Origin: Marisa cornuarietis
Lineage: Eukaryota; Mollusca; Gastropoda; Architaenioglossa; Ampullariidae
Direction: 5' to 3'
Assembly (NCBI GenBank): GCA_004794655.1
Contig: SMMW01000130.1
Span: forward strand, 992,001 to 1,056,000
Length of the DNA stretch: 64,000 bases
Shown in pieces: positions 11,801-22,294 of this stretch (position 1 is its first letter; every line of letters starts with the position of its first letter). Both the position numbers and the translations under genes were made by a program. Under the pieces are notes generated by a model that saw nothing but the letters and a program-made list of their open reading frames with translations, was not told the origin of the DNA and searched no databases.

Positions 11801-14800
11801 GATTGTCAGGCAGTGGCTGAAGGCCTGCTTCGTTGAGTTCTCAGCACAGTCCTCTCTTGGTGAATCTCTTTGGTGGGAGTAGTAGTAGTAGATGATAATA
11901 ATAATGGTGTGTGTGTGTGAAAGACAGAGAGAGAGAGAGAACTTAGACTTGCTAACTTTGCCACTCAAAACCTGCATCTGTCAGCAACAACTGGCAAAGT
12001 CAAGAACGGACTTTATCACCGAAACTTAAATTCAAAGTTTTAAACATCTGCTACTTAAACCCACGACTACAGTTTAAAAAAAAAAAAAAGGATGGCGTCC
12101 ATCTGGTGACACGCATGCTCGTGACACTTAAGATTGAGTCCTTCGTTGACATTTCATTAATTCCTAGGGGGCTACCCGGGTAATCCTGGCGCGTTCCCCA
12201 TTATGCCGGGTGGCATGTCTGTCAAGGACTGTGTGTTCGCTCACGATGTGCAGGCTTTCCCTGAGACACTGTGCTTTGCCTTCCGCACTGACAACAGCGG
12301 GCCACCCGAGACCATCCAGGTGATGACACACAAATAGGTTACAGTAACATCTGTTTGAAGCATTGCTTACTCCAAATGATCCCAACTGAGAAACAAAAAT
12401 TGAACTACTAAATTATAAAAAATATGAAAATAATCCTTCTACATTAAATTTAGAAGAAATATATAATAAATATTAACACGATTTTAAAAAGTGACAGAAA
12501 AGAAGGTGAAAAGTGAAAGGAGAGAAAGAAGACATTAATTGCTCAATGGTCAGTGTAGGAAGTCCTTTGGAACTTTGAACTCGCCCGCGGTCAGTTTCCC
12601 AACGCAACGGTGCAAGGGTCAACTCTGGACGACTTCGTGTCAGCAATGAAAGCGTCTGCCACGACATTTCAACCTGTTACCAAGGAGATTGGCGACACGT
12701 GGATCATGGGAGTTCAGTCGGATCCCAAGAAGACAGCCATGTACCGGGCTTTCGTGAGGGCGTTCGCTGACTGTGTCACTATAGGTCAGTGGAAAACATA
12801 TCTTTCTCTACCAAAACCTCTATCTTTATAGATATCATAATTTTTCTCTTTTGCGATTTTAACGCTTGTTTTGTAATAATGTAGTGTTTCAGTGTCTTCT
12901 ACTTAGGTCGAGGGCTAGATGTAGAAAAGCATAAAGTCTGCTTATTCTGCTACCTTCGTAATTAAAGATTTGTCATTTGTGTCTTTTCCGACATTTGACA
13001 TTTTAGGGTTATAAGAATCGCAGAACTAAAACTATACACTTTGGTTTTATATTTAAATACATGTTTTCACATGAAAATATGCATTGAACTTTGCATCCTC
13101 TGTGGATAGACAAAGCGATCTTTTCTACAGTTATTGACTTTGGTTTGTTGTACAATTTCTGCTGTTTGTATTGTTCGTGTAGTTGATTTAGCGCTCAGAC
13201 TGTAACTTTAATGAAGTGGTAAAGCGCTGTACAAGTGTACATTTATTATTATTTATTATACTGATTGCTTGTCTGGCTGGCTGACTTAGATTTAAAGATC
13301 TGTATCGTCCAGTTGTTAAAGATGTACACGGTCGAGTGGTTAAGATTAAAAAATTTACATGTTAACCATTCGCCACTTTTGTTTTCTGATACTTACATTG
13401 CCTTGTAAAAAGATCTTTAACTATATAAAACTTTGTGAATTTCAGGTCTCTGCGAATCAGACGACCCACGGATTACACAAGCGGCGTTTTACCTGACCAA
13501 AATCCCCGAGCACACCTGGGGTCTTGATGGCGTCGGAGATCTTGTTAACTGGTCCAACGCGGCTTTCCAGAAAGCTCGATCAGGTAGCTGGGCGACGGTT
13601 AGAGTTAGGAACCTACATACTGATGATCACCCATGAGTTTGACCAGTGAAATGTGTTTTCCCACCTGCTTTCAGGCCAGAGATACGTCAACTGCACAGCA
13701 GCCTGGCAAGAGCAGCGCCAGTTTCTGGATCTGGCTTTGAACAGCTTAGGTTCGCATCCCGTGGTCCCTTCCATCAAGAGTGAATTTGAGAACCTGGAAC
13801 CCAGTATACCCGATCTCACAGGTTTGTCTGTTCTTGTTTCATTAAAAAAAACCTGCTTCGCTTTATCCAAGAAAATTTAGGCTCTGTACTCCATATATCA
13901 TGCATAGATACCAGTGAAGACCACCTACCTTCACTTTCCCTACAAGGGTATAGAGCAGTTTACCATTCACTACATAATACCGCGGTCATTCAGTAACATT
14001 TTACCATTCACTTCATGACATAGGGATAATAGCATTTTGTTTTATATATATCTATATATGTAAAATAACCGGTGATAGCGACTTTCTATAATGGTCTGCA
14101 GTTTCTTTCACTTCTACAATGCCTCGTTCCTTCAGGGTACGATACAGTGAGCTTGTCTGACGAGTACACCTGTACCGATGGCACAGTCCTGGCGTTTGCG
14201 ACAGACGGGTCCTTGGGGCGACTCTATGATCCTTACAACAAGGTACAGTATTAACATTTTCTCCATCTTCTACACACACACACACACACACACCCCTACA
14301 CATCCACACACACTCAACTCACACACACATATCGAGTACTCGATCTTTGTTTGAATCTTCATTCAGGTGGAATGGGCGACGGACAGTTCCAGAATGGGTC
14401 AAATTCTGTACAACACATACAATGAGACCGACTATGACTATATGTCAGAGCTGTATGACTACATCGGAGGAGGGGCTGGCTTTCACAAGGACAATTCAAC
14501 TCCCAACGCCCACCCTTTGTCACGCCAATGGGAGGTCATAGCTGAAAACCTGTATAAGAAGACAGGTATGTATGGACAGAGACTACAGACATATCATCAT
14601 CTTGGTTATATGGTCTTAAAAATCGTCAAGGGTGGAGCTTTTTTCTTACGCTAAAATGCGATACCGCTCGCATGTGTGTGTGTGTTTAAGTTGACGCAAT
14701 TTGTGTCAAAAAAAATAAATCGTCACCATCAATAGCAGCAGGGTTATTTTTCGTGCGGTAAACAAAAATACTTGCGACTTTTCAGCGTTATTAACTTCTA

Positions 14801-16781
14801 ACTTTTCTGTCTATACCTACATCTACATGTCACAGATGGTCCTGCGTGTGACTTCATTGTGAGGATTTTGGCAGTTGACTCTGAAGCAGTCACCGACTAT
14901 GGGCTGCCAGCCGTATTTTACGTTCACTACACTTATGTGCCAAATCAACAGAAAGGCGTTTTCAGAGGAGGTTGATGTTCCTTTGTACTTGACAAGTTGA
15001 AAAATTTTAAACAGATTTTTTTTTCAAATATTTGTTCATCTACAATCCGAGATAAACGCTTGCTTCGAGCAACCGTTTATACACAAGGAAATAAATGCCA
15101 GTTACAAATTCGATGAAGATACAATTAATTTAGTTGTTTTTTCCCACGTAAGGATAAGGAAAAATATTTGTAGGCAAAATTATTTGTCACAAAGAGAAAG
15201 CAAGTAACAGCAACATCGCAGATTACTGTTTTATCATTTTCGTGTAAAAACGACTGTCGTTTACTTAGAAAATATTATTTATTTGAGGACATTGTTTGTA
15301 GAGTTGCAGATGGAGCTCCAATGGTTTAACAAGGGACCCACACGTCTTTCGGAGTCAATCTCTGTTGGCTTCATTCCTTTGACAAGGACAGGAAGTCAGT
15401 GGATTATGTCCAAGCTTGGGGAGCTGATCGATCCTACGAACGTCATCTTGAATGGAAGCCAGTACCTACACGGTACTGCATGGCAAAATCACTTATGGTG
15501 TATTGTCATATTGTAAGCTGTTCATAGGCCGTGCTAGTCGAAGAATTAAGAATGGTTCAGACTTTTAATAATAATAATATCCCGCGACAGGCATACACCT
15601 TTAAGATGATAACCCAAAGGGAAGGGACCCGGCGTCCCTGGGCGAGATCTGAGGCGCGCATTAGTCGGTCCGATACCTATATGGCGCAGCCTTACTTTAT
15701 CTCAACTGCTGAGTGGGTAAGACAAGAAAACGTACCGAGAGAGAGGAAATAGGCACTACCAAGATCTGACAAAAACTCTGAAATTAGTCCTGACCACCAC
15801 ACTTCCCAAAGACCAAACGTTTACGCTAATAACTTTTAAGCATACTCCAGAACTAATGTTTATAGGTCATACTGGATGGCTTTATGGTAAGGATAAATTA
15901 ATTTCAGCTGGTTTATTGTTATCATGACAGGGGCTTGAAACTTCTTCCAACAGTAAAATTTATCATGGCTTTGGCCTGAGAGCACACATTTTAATGCGGA
16001 GTAGCCCAGGCGTTCTGCTTACACATTCAGCTCATAGGAAAGGTTTCCTTGCATGACATATAGAAAGGTTCCCTTTTATGACACTTGAAAAGGCTCCATT
16101 GCATGACGTGGGAAGACTCCCTTAGTGGTTAGTGTGCTTAAACGTAGAGCAGGTCGCGGGTTTGAGCCCCGCAGCTGCCCAGTAAGAATGAGTACCTGAT
16201 TCATCAGGGAAGGTGAAGGCAAAGGAAGAAGACTGGGCTCTGCCTTCCACATTATGCGTAGATACAGTGAACCACCTACATTCACTGCCCCTACAGCCAA
16301 CACATTCAGTACACATGCACTCATTCCTCTCTATGTTTGTCCTTCTCACACCCTGTGTCAATATCTTGTTTTTACGACAAATGTCCCACATATGACTTCT
16401 ATCTAGAACCTATTTTTAGCTTGGATTTTTTTATTTTGTGACTGTAAAACAGCGAAACAACTTGAGCAGGAAGTTTGAACAATGAGATGCTGAGACTAAG
16501 AATATTGTTGTTCTTCAGCTATAAACAAAGGTGTTTACTACCTTGATGGGAACCTAACTGGACTTGAGGTTCTTAGCCCTGATGTTGCCCTTGTGACCCT
16601 CAGCACAGCCTCGCATCCTCCATCTGTCTTCCCTGTGCCCCTCTCTGCACCTTCGGAGCCATTCACTTCAGCTGCCTTCAACATCTACAACAACTTATGG
16701 ACCACCAACTATATCTTCTGGTATCCCTTTTTACCAGAAGATCTCAACTTTAAAGCCCATTTTTATCTTCACTTCATCTAG
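7799..16781 (+). CDS. Secreted DUF5054 (GH38-like) protein, copy 1, 14 exons, 756 aa
   Basis: Exons: 7799-7867, 9253-9328, 9896-10110, 10709-10913, 11436-11603, 12168-12319, 12559-12784, 13446-13583, 13675-13821, 14136-14242, 14367-14565, 14836-14970, 15302-15472, 16519-16781. All join in phase, total 2271 nt, and end in TAG. Residues 1-23 form a signal peptide. The core resembles bacterial and fungal DUF5054 proteins: KVHIVFMNHLDVGY (residues 39-52), HAGPMNM, QRDVPGMT, and DNSGPP. DUF5054 is related to the GH38 alpha-mannosidase catalytic domain. By analogy His47 and Asp49 would be metal ligands and Asp186 (in RDVPG) the nucleophile; this is inference. N-x-S/T sites (NCT, NVS, NAT) fit secretion. 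Substrate unknown. The neighbouring gene at 22295-31970 is a paralogue with identical exon phases. Introns hold a CA repeat, SINE pieces and a LINE-type tail. Confidence 0.9.
8804..8879. repeat. (CA)n microsatellite in intron 1 of DUF5054 copy 1
   Basis: About 38 near-perfect CA dinucleotides following a CT-rich tract. It generates spurious open frames on both strands. Confidence 0.95.
13185..13260 (+). repeat. LINE/SINE-type 3' tail (GCGCT...TTATTATTATT)
   Basis: The stretch contains two GCGCT boxes and ends in an ATT-repeat tail. The same arrangement closes the intact L2-like element (about 36118-36190) and the tail at about 62845-62922. It is probably a short, old L2-mobilised SINE or LINE end inside intron 7 of DUF5054 copy 1. 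Confidence 0.5.
13900..13947 (+). repeat. Fragment of the tRNA-type SINE family
   Basis: This piece (ATAGATACCAGTGAAGACCACC and onward to CCCTACAA) matches the 3' portion of the SINE at about 16108-16300, so the same short family occurs twice in this gene's introns. Confidence 0.5.
16037..16110. repeat. Three-copy minisatellite of about 25 bp
   Basis: Three adjacent variants of an AAAGGTTCCYTTGCATGACAY-like unit lie directly before the SINE in intron 13 of DUF5054 copy 1. Confidence 0.6.
16108..16300 (+). mobile_element. tRNA-derived SINE
   Basis: A tRNA-like head has an A-box-like TTAGTGGTTAGTGTG at about 16122-16136 and a good B box GGGTTTGAGCCCC at 16158-16170, spaced as in an RNA polymerase III promoter. 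A non-tRNA body follows (ACTGGGCTCTGCCTTCC, then CACCTACATTCACTG). A related body fragment occurs at 13900-13947. The tRNA fold is too degraded to be a functional tRNA gene. Confidence 0.65.
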
Positions 16782-17124
16782 AATACAACTGTAGATTCAA
16801 TGGCTTCACTTTGTTCTTTACCGTAAAAGCCTATTTTTTCTGAGTTCTAACAGGAGTGAATGTTGCACTGGAAAATTTTAAAAAATCTTTGTACATTTAA
16901 CTTCTTTAAAGCTTTCAAATTTCTTTATAACTATAAAGGTATTACTAGTAGATTGAATGGTTAGCATTACTGGGTGACAAATGTTTGGTGTGATACATGA
17001 AGATATCTGTTCATTTCTATTGTGTTCATGCCTTACTGTCTGATGCAAACTGTATTTCGAGTCAGCCCATTATCAACTGGCATTGTTTAAAAAAATATTC
17101 TCATTAAAATTATGATTGTTTGAA

Positions 17125-17130
17125 AATAAA
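17125..17130 (+). other. Candidate polyadenylation signal (AATAAA) of DUF5054 copy 1
   Basis: AATAAA lies 344 nt after the TAG stop. The stop codon of the convergent MADF-BESS gene is only about 157 bp further on, so the two 3' UTRs probably overlap or abut. Confidence 0.5.
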
Positions 17131-17286
17131 CCATATGCATGCAAAACATTTACATTTAAAACTTACAATGATTACTGAAAACATGCCCACAAACTCTAGG
17201 AGATAAGAATATGGTACTGAAGTACATTTTAATGTAATACACAAAACACATACACTTTTATACACACGATTTTCACTCCTCTTTTG

Positions 17287-20200
17287 CTACACATCATCTC
17301 CCATTTCTTCCATAAGTGCTGCATGTATGAACTGGTCAATGTTGTTTTTCACAACTAACAGTCTTCGTTTGTTCTTAATTTCTCTGAGCCTGTCGGCCAC
17401 AGTCTTTGCATAAGTAAATAAGGGATCATCTATTTTCTGCTTGTGATTTTCACGAATTTCTTGAATGAGGTCCGTAACAGCATTTTCTAAAACATCGGAG
17501 GACGGGGAGGAGGCATTTGCGTGTCCCAGCATCCTTTTCTTTTGCGACAACGGTGACATCCGACTTCTGTCCACGGAACGCTTTTGTACTGCATGAGGCA
17601 CAATGGCAGAGGGTGATGATGGCGATGTGGCATGAAGTGGAACAATGTGGCCAATATCTGATGATGATGATGATGCTGAACTGGCACTTTCTTCCAGAGG
17701 CTCTCCTTCATTCGTCATCTATAATTAGAGCATACAAAATTGGTTATGTGAATGCAATTTTTAACTTATATAATGATTTCAGATACTGACAGAGTGATTA
17801 GATGAATAAAGTTGTAATTTAAGTTTATAAGCAAGCAGCTCTCTCTATTGTACTTGATAAGATAAAGAAAGTGGCTTGCGGGTCTAGGTACGGGGGAGGG
17901 AGGGGCATGGAGACCTACAGCTATTCCCAACCTAGTCCTGTCCCCTGACCACGGTGGACCGGCCAGTTTCACGACCCTCAATGGGACGGATTCCAGCTAA
18001 TCCAGTTACTCCTTCAGACACGTGCATGCAGACTGTAAAGGCACGATAATTTCAGTTTGTATTGTTCTATAATGATCTGCATTCTATTTTATACACACAA
18101 TATAATTTCTTCGAAACATAAGCCTTAGAAATTGTATAAACTACTTATTTCAAAATCCGTTCTGTCCTGCTGAAACCCATAATCTCTAATTCTAGAGGGC
18201 TTTTTCTTCACAAAGGAATGCCGCTAGAAGTTTATCTTGTTGGGTGATGCGATTAATTGCTTCTAATATTAAATCGTCGGTGTAATCTTCAAACATTTCC
18301 ATCAACACAATTTTCTTCACAATTTCGCTATTAGCAGCCGCCATTTTAAAATGCGCCTACGGTGTGCGAAGGGGTTTCACAAAGTCTCACTGGCGAGAGT
18401 TAGAGCCCGTAATGGGCGCCCGCGTTGCGGAACGCATGGCAGTGTATTCTCTTCTGTGGTTTCCGTGTGCGGGTTTGCCGAGCGCGGTGGGATGCTGGTG
18501 CATGGAACGGATTCCTGGCGACCAGTATTCTTTAGGTGTCTTCTGTGGGCGACGTTGGGACGCGCGTCACGAGCCGCTGGGTGAGTGGTAGGATCATTTC
18601 TGCCGCCGTTATTTCGGCCGATGGCCGTCCTGCGGAGACGTGCGATGCGCGAGTGAATGTGGCTGCAAGGGAATCAGTGTGCATGTGTCTGTGTCGGGTA
18701 GGGGGGGGGAGATTTAGTTGTTAGCATTGTTCTATCTACGATAATCTGTTAGTCGTGACAATGAGTGTTGTGGGGAGACTGCTGTGTGTTTTAATTTTTG
18801 TTGTCGCGTCAGTCCTAGCGGACGACGCTGTTAGCGGAGTTTTGTAACAGAGGTACTGCATGGAGGGGCTGGCTAAGCGGTAACGTGGGAGACTGTTTGG
18901 GGGGGGGGGTACTTCCTCATGGCCGAAGAGCGCTGGACTATAATTATTACTGTACTTCGTTTTCCCGCAGGCTCAAAAATCGTCATCGAGCTTTGATCTT
19001 AATGACTTTCAGAAAAAAAGATCTTTAGACCAGATCTTTGATAAACGTTTTCAGCCCAGACCTCTGTCTTCAGCTTCTACAATCTACAGTCTTCATCTCC
19101 AATCATCGTTTCTGTCGTCATCCGCGTGATCGTTGCTACTTTTCCTGTCATAAGGACGGACTGTGCAATCGCCGGATTTCCCTTTGGACTGTTTTGGATT
19201 GCGGGTGGCGCGGGCGACGGATGGCGAACTTGCGTGTTGAAGGACTCAGGCTGAGTGCCCTTCCCCCCCCCCCTATTTGTACCTCTCCCGATTAGTGTTA
19301 CCTGTCTGTGCTAAGGCCTTATTAGGTCTCTCTAGTTCGTTTAGTGAGGTGTTCTTGCCACGGCGTGTTGTCCCAGGCAGTGGTCGGGGAGGGGGTTGTT
19401 TTCCTTAAAAACTCCATGAAGAGGGGTATCTAACATCGGAGGGCAGAGAATTCCAAAGATGGAGTCCATACTATGAGGAGTGGAGTCCATGGGAGTGACG
19501 CTTGAAGCAACCTAGACAGAGAGGATAGTACACACAGACTTTGGTGATGTGCTGTGTTACAGACTGAGCAGAATATAGGAAGAAGCCAAGATTTCTGATG
19601 CAGCTGGAAAACCAGATGGCACTGACTGACCTGGGTCAATAAAAGTACAATCCTTCCTTTAAACTTTGCAGAATTCAGTTGCTGCCATAGGACATTTGAA
19701 ACAGTTCACTTCAACTAGCTATATGATAATGAAAATAATTATAGTTTTAGTAATAGTAGTAGTAATAATGATGATGATAAGCCTTTGTATAGCAGATTTC
19801 AATGCACTTGAACAAAAGAGCAGCAAGAGAAACACAGTCGCACAGTTTGATAACTACAAAAACAAACAGGAAAATAGTGGGAGGTAATGAAAGTGGGAAA
19901 CGATGAAGACCACCAGTGACTGGAGCTATTTGACCTTTGAAGGTGCTCACTGCATGAAAGTGATAGGGTTAAGGCATTGCAGAAACTGGGGATAATCAAA
20001 AGGAGTAGTGTCCAACATCTTTCTGAATTCAGGCATATACAGAAGGTCAATAGCAAACCAGAGTGACTTGGCTTTCATTTTTAAAAATTTATTAATTCTT
20101 TGAATCTGAATTGTTATTGTTTGCATACCTTTCCTTAATTTATGTGACTATATTAATTCATAGTAATAACTCACTTCAACATTGACTGTCTTCCTTTGCA

Positions 20201-21746
20201 CAGAGGAGATAGTGGTCTGTCGAGTCCAGGTGTTTGGGACACCTTCAGATGTGCAGGATTCCCTTCCAAGGAAACTGTTCAGTCGGTCATAGTGTGACCA
20301 AACTTTTGTAGGTAGACCGGTTCTGGTGGTCTTATTAGCCTTGTTTCTCTGCTCCCGCCAGTATGTTTTTAAGCTTTCTATTTTTCTTCTGACTTGGTCT
20401 GCAAGGGGAAAAAACTATAATGGTGCATTTCCAGTTACGCCCTTCTATTTGGGGATAGCGCACAGGGTTGTTGTGAGTGGAAAGTGAGGTTTTATTATGT
20501 ATTTCACAAAAAATGTTGCAAATCATGCATGGAAACTGGCCACACTACAATGAAAATGTTTGATCTGTTGTATGTACACCACCTGGCTCAAAATAATAAT
20601 AATAATAGTGAAGATTTTTATAGCACATATTCACACTCATAGAGAGCATGCTCTTGGCGCTTAAAACGGGGAAGAGACGCGGACTAAGTAGATACAGAAC
20701 AAAGGGGACGAAAGAAAACGACAGTACTGACGATGAAACAGAAAAGAAAAGGCATCAAATAACAGGAATAGAGAAATATAGTGATTCTGCAGAGAAAGAT
20801 GGGTAATGTAGCAAGAGGGAAGGGGGGGGGGGTAAGAAGGACTAGCATGTGGACTATGTTAGGAGTAACGCTCAAGGAAGAGGTGCGTTTTCAGTGCATA
20901 TTTGAAGGATTCAATTGTAGGAAGGTGGTGGATATGGAAAGGAAGAGAGTTCCATTGTTTTGCAGCACAGTAGCCAAAAGTCCTGTGACCATATGTTGTT
21001 GTGCTGGTGACAGGAACAGTTAGGATACGGTCGTCAGACGAAGAGCGTAGTTGTCTGGACGGAGAGTAAGGGATGAGAAGTTCAGAGAAATAGTCAGGAC
21101 AGGAGCCAGCAAAGAAATTAAAACACAGCACAGACAGTTTGTACTGAATGCGAGAACGGATGGGTAGCCAGTGTAGAAAACGAAGGAGAGGAGTGGCATG
21201 GTCCCGTTTCCCTGCTCTAAGCACTAGACGGGCAGCGGAGTTCTGTACTCTCTGAATGAGGTAGTCAGGGCAGCCTGCCAGCAAGGAGTTGCAGTAGTCA
21301 AGTCGAGAAAGAACAAACGCACAGACAAGAGTGTTGGTAGCGCGTGTAGACAGAAAGTGACACACACACACATCTAGTGATATATAATGATGCTTACAGT
21401 GTTAACAAAGTGTGATTGTGTCCGCGTAAAAGATATGAATAGTTATATTAGCACGGCCAGAAAGCCATTCAAAATATTACACAAAAAATTCATTTCTCTT
21501 TCGCTTTTTGGTGAACATAATGTTGGATCTGGGGATCGATAGAAACACGATGTTGTACTGACCGATGGTCCAGCCTCGAGCAAATGTATCCGCTATGTCC
21601 TGCATTGCATGTGCTCTTGCTGTTTTTGATTTGTAGCCTGGGTCATGAACCTGCCAGAGGCAAGAATGCTGTTGCCAGATATCAATGAATGCATCTGTTT
21701 CTTCTGGCGTAAGGCATATCATCATGGATTCTAACATAGGCTTCAT
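17287..21746 (-). CDS. MADF-BESS domain protein, three exons, 279 aa
   Basis: Exons (minus strand): 21746-21563, 20398-20175, 17718-17287. They join in phase (1, then 0), total 840 nt, with donors GTCAGT and GTGAGT and acceptors TTGCAG and ATTATAG. Residues about 17-140 form a MADF (Myb/SANT-like) DNA-binding domain: TDAFIDIWQQHSCLW, YKSKTARAHAM, then across the first splice DQVRRKIESLKTYWREQ and the closing NSFL. A Ser/Pro-rich linker follows. The C-terminal helix DPLFTYAKTVADRLREI with downstream basic residues resembles a BESS interaction motif. Members are nuclear DNA-binding regulators or partners of PIF/Harbinger transposases; no Harbinger nuclease is visible here, so host gene or domesticated transposon gene cannot be decided. 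It lies antisense between the two DUF5054 genes. Intron 1 contains a LINE fragment. Confidence 0.82.
18192..18344 (-). CDS. Short 50-codon ORF next to a GC-rich tract (possible alternative first exon)
   Basis: An ATG in good context (AAAATGGCGGC) opens a 50-codon frame on the minus strand beginning MAAANSEIVKKIVLMEMFED, acidic and helical. It sits within intron 2 of the MADF-BESS gene, in the same orientation, at the edge of the GC-rich tract 18345-18720. A GTGAAG donor-like site near codon 44 would leave phase 1, which does not fit the phase-0 start of the 17718 exon, so a direct alternative-exon model does not work without another exon. Family not recognised. Confidence 0.25.
   Translation of the reverse strand: MAAANSEIVKKIVLMEMFEDYTDDLILEAINRITQQDKLLAAFLCEEKAL
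18345..18850. promoter_or_regulatory. CpG-rich island-like tract
   Basis: This 500-bp block is much richer in GC and CpG than its AT-rich surroundings. On the minus strand it leads into AAAATGGCGGC, close to the YY1 consensus often found at vertebrate CpG-island starts. It could be an internal promoter for a minus-strand transcript within the MADF-BESS gene. The plus-strand ORFs across it look like by-products of base composition. Confidence 0.3.
19405..19470 (-). mobile_element. LINE reverse-transcriptase C-terminal remnant
   Basis: The minus-strand frame reads LWNSLPSDVRYPSSWSF, the closing motif of CR1/L2-like ORFs (compare [13 protein letters not shown] in the intact copy ending at 35919). 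Divergence is high and stops follow, so this is an old fragment in intron 2 of the MADF-BESS gene. Confidence 0.5.
20591..21360 (-). mobile_element. 5'-truncated L2-like LINE copy (3' end only)
   Basis: The minus strand carries the last 165 or so codons of the same reverse transcriptase found intact at 32677-35919 ([18 protein letters not shown] through FGYCAAKQWNSLP), the same 3' UTR, and the TTATTATT tail (seen on the plus strand as AATAATAATAATA at 20591). Only scattered differences separate the two, including a short deletion at IQR(LQK)VQN, so the insertion is young. It interrupts intron 1 of the MADF-BESS gene. Confidence 0.92.
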
Positions 21747-22294
21747 TTTCGTTGTGGTGTTGACCTAGACTCGATCTAAACCAACCAATCGTATCAAAGA
21801 TGGTAAATATGTTGTGGCCATTGTATCCAATGACGTCTTGTCTTCCTCGGGACATGGCTCGACAATAACAAACACGCGGATTTTCTGTAATAAATAAAAT
21901 GTCGCATAGTAACCAATAAAGTCACCAAAATGAGATCATATATGTCAAAGTATTCGAAATTTATCAGCAAACAACTTTGCTAGTGTGACTGTAGGTACGG
22001 TGCCTGCAAATTTTGTTGGATTGCTGTGGCAGCAAGTGCCGGATACCTTTATCGCTTTAAAAAGCAGAAAACCAAAATATCTCCATCCCCGTGCTCCTGC
22101 TGCACGAAGATAATAGCATATCTTAAGTTTGGTAACATTAGAAAATACTTGGTGAGACGTAAGAGCTGGTATACATTTTGTTTAGAAAGTCAAAAGACTT
22201 AAATTCGGATCAATGGCACATTTTATTGTTTGTGTGTGTTGTTTTTTTTTAAAGAAGGAGGAAAGTCATGTGATAAATCACCTGATCAACCGAA
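21747..22294. promoter_or_regulatory. Divergent intergenic region between MADF-BESS and DUF5054 copy 2
   Basis: The start codons of the two genes point away from each other and are 548 bp apart, so this stretch must hold both 5' UTRs and at least part of both promoters. It contains a CpG-bearing segment (GACGTC near 21831, CACGCGG near 21870). I cannot identify a specific core promoter element. If either gene has an upstream non-coding exon, the arrangement would change. Confidence 0.35.

Noticed and set aside
16108..16180. A tRNA gene
   Set aside because: A- and B-box-like sequences are present but the acceptor and anticodon stems do not form; it is the head of a SINE.
18351..18724. Plus-strand ORFs of 62-77 codons across the CpG-rich tract
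   Set aside because: Arg/Gly/Ala-rich products of base composition, overlapping in several frames, with no family resemblance.
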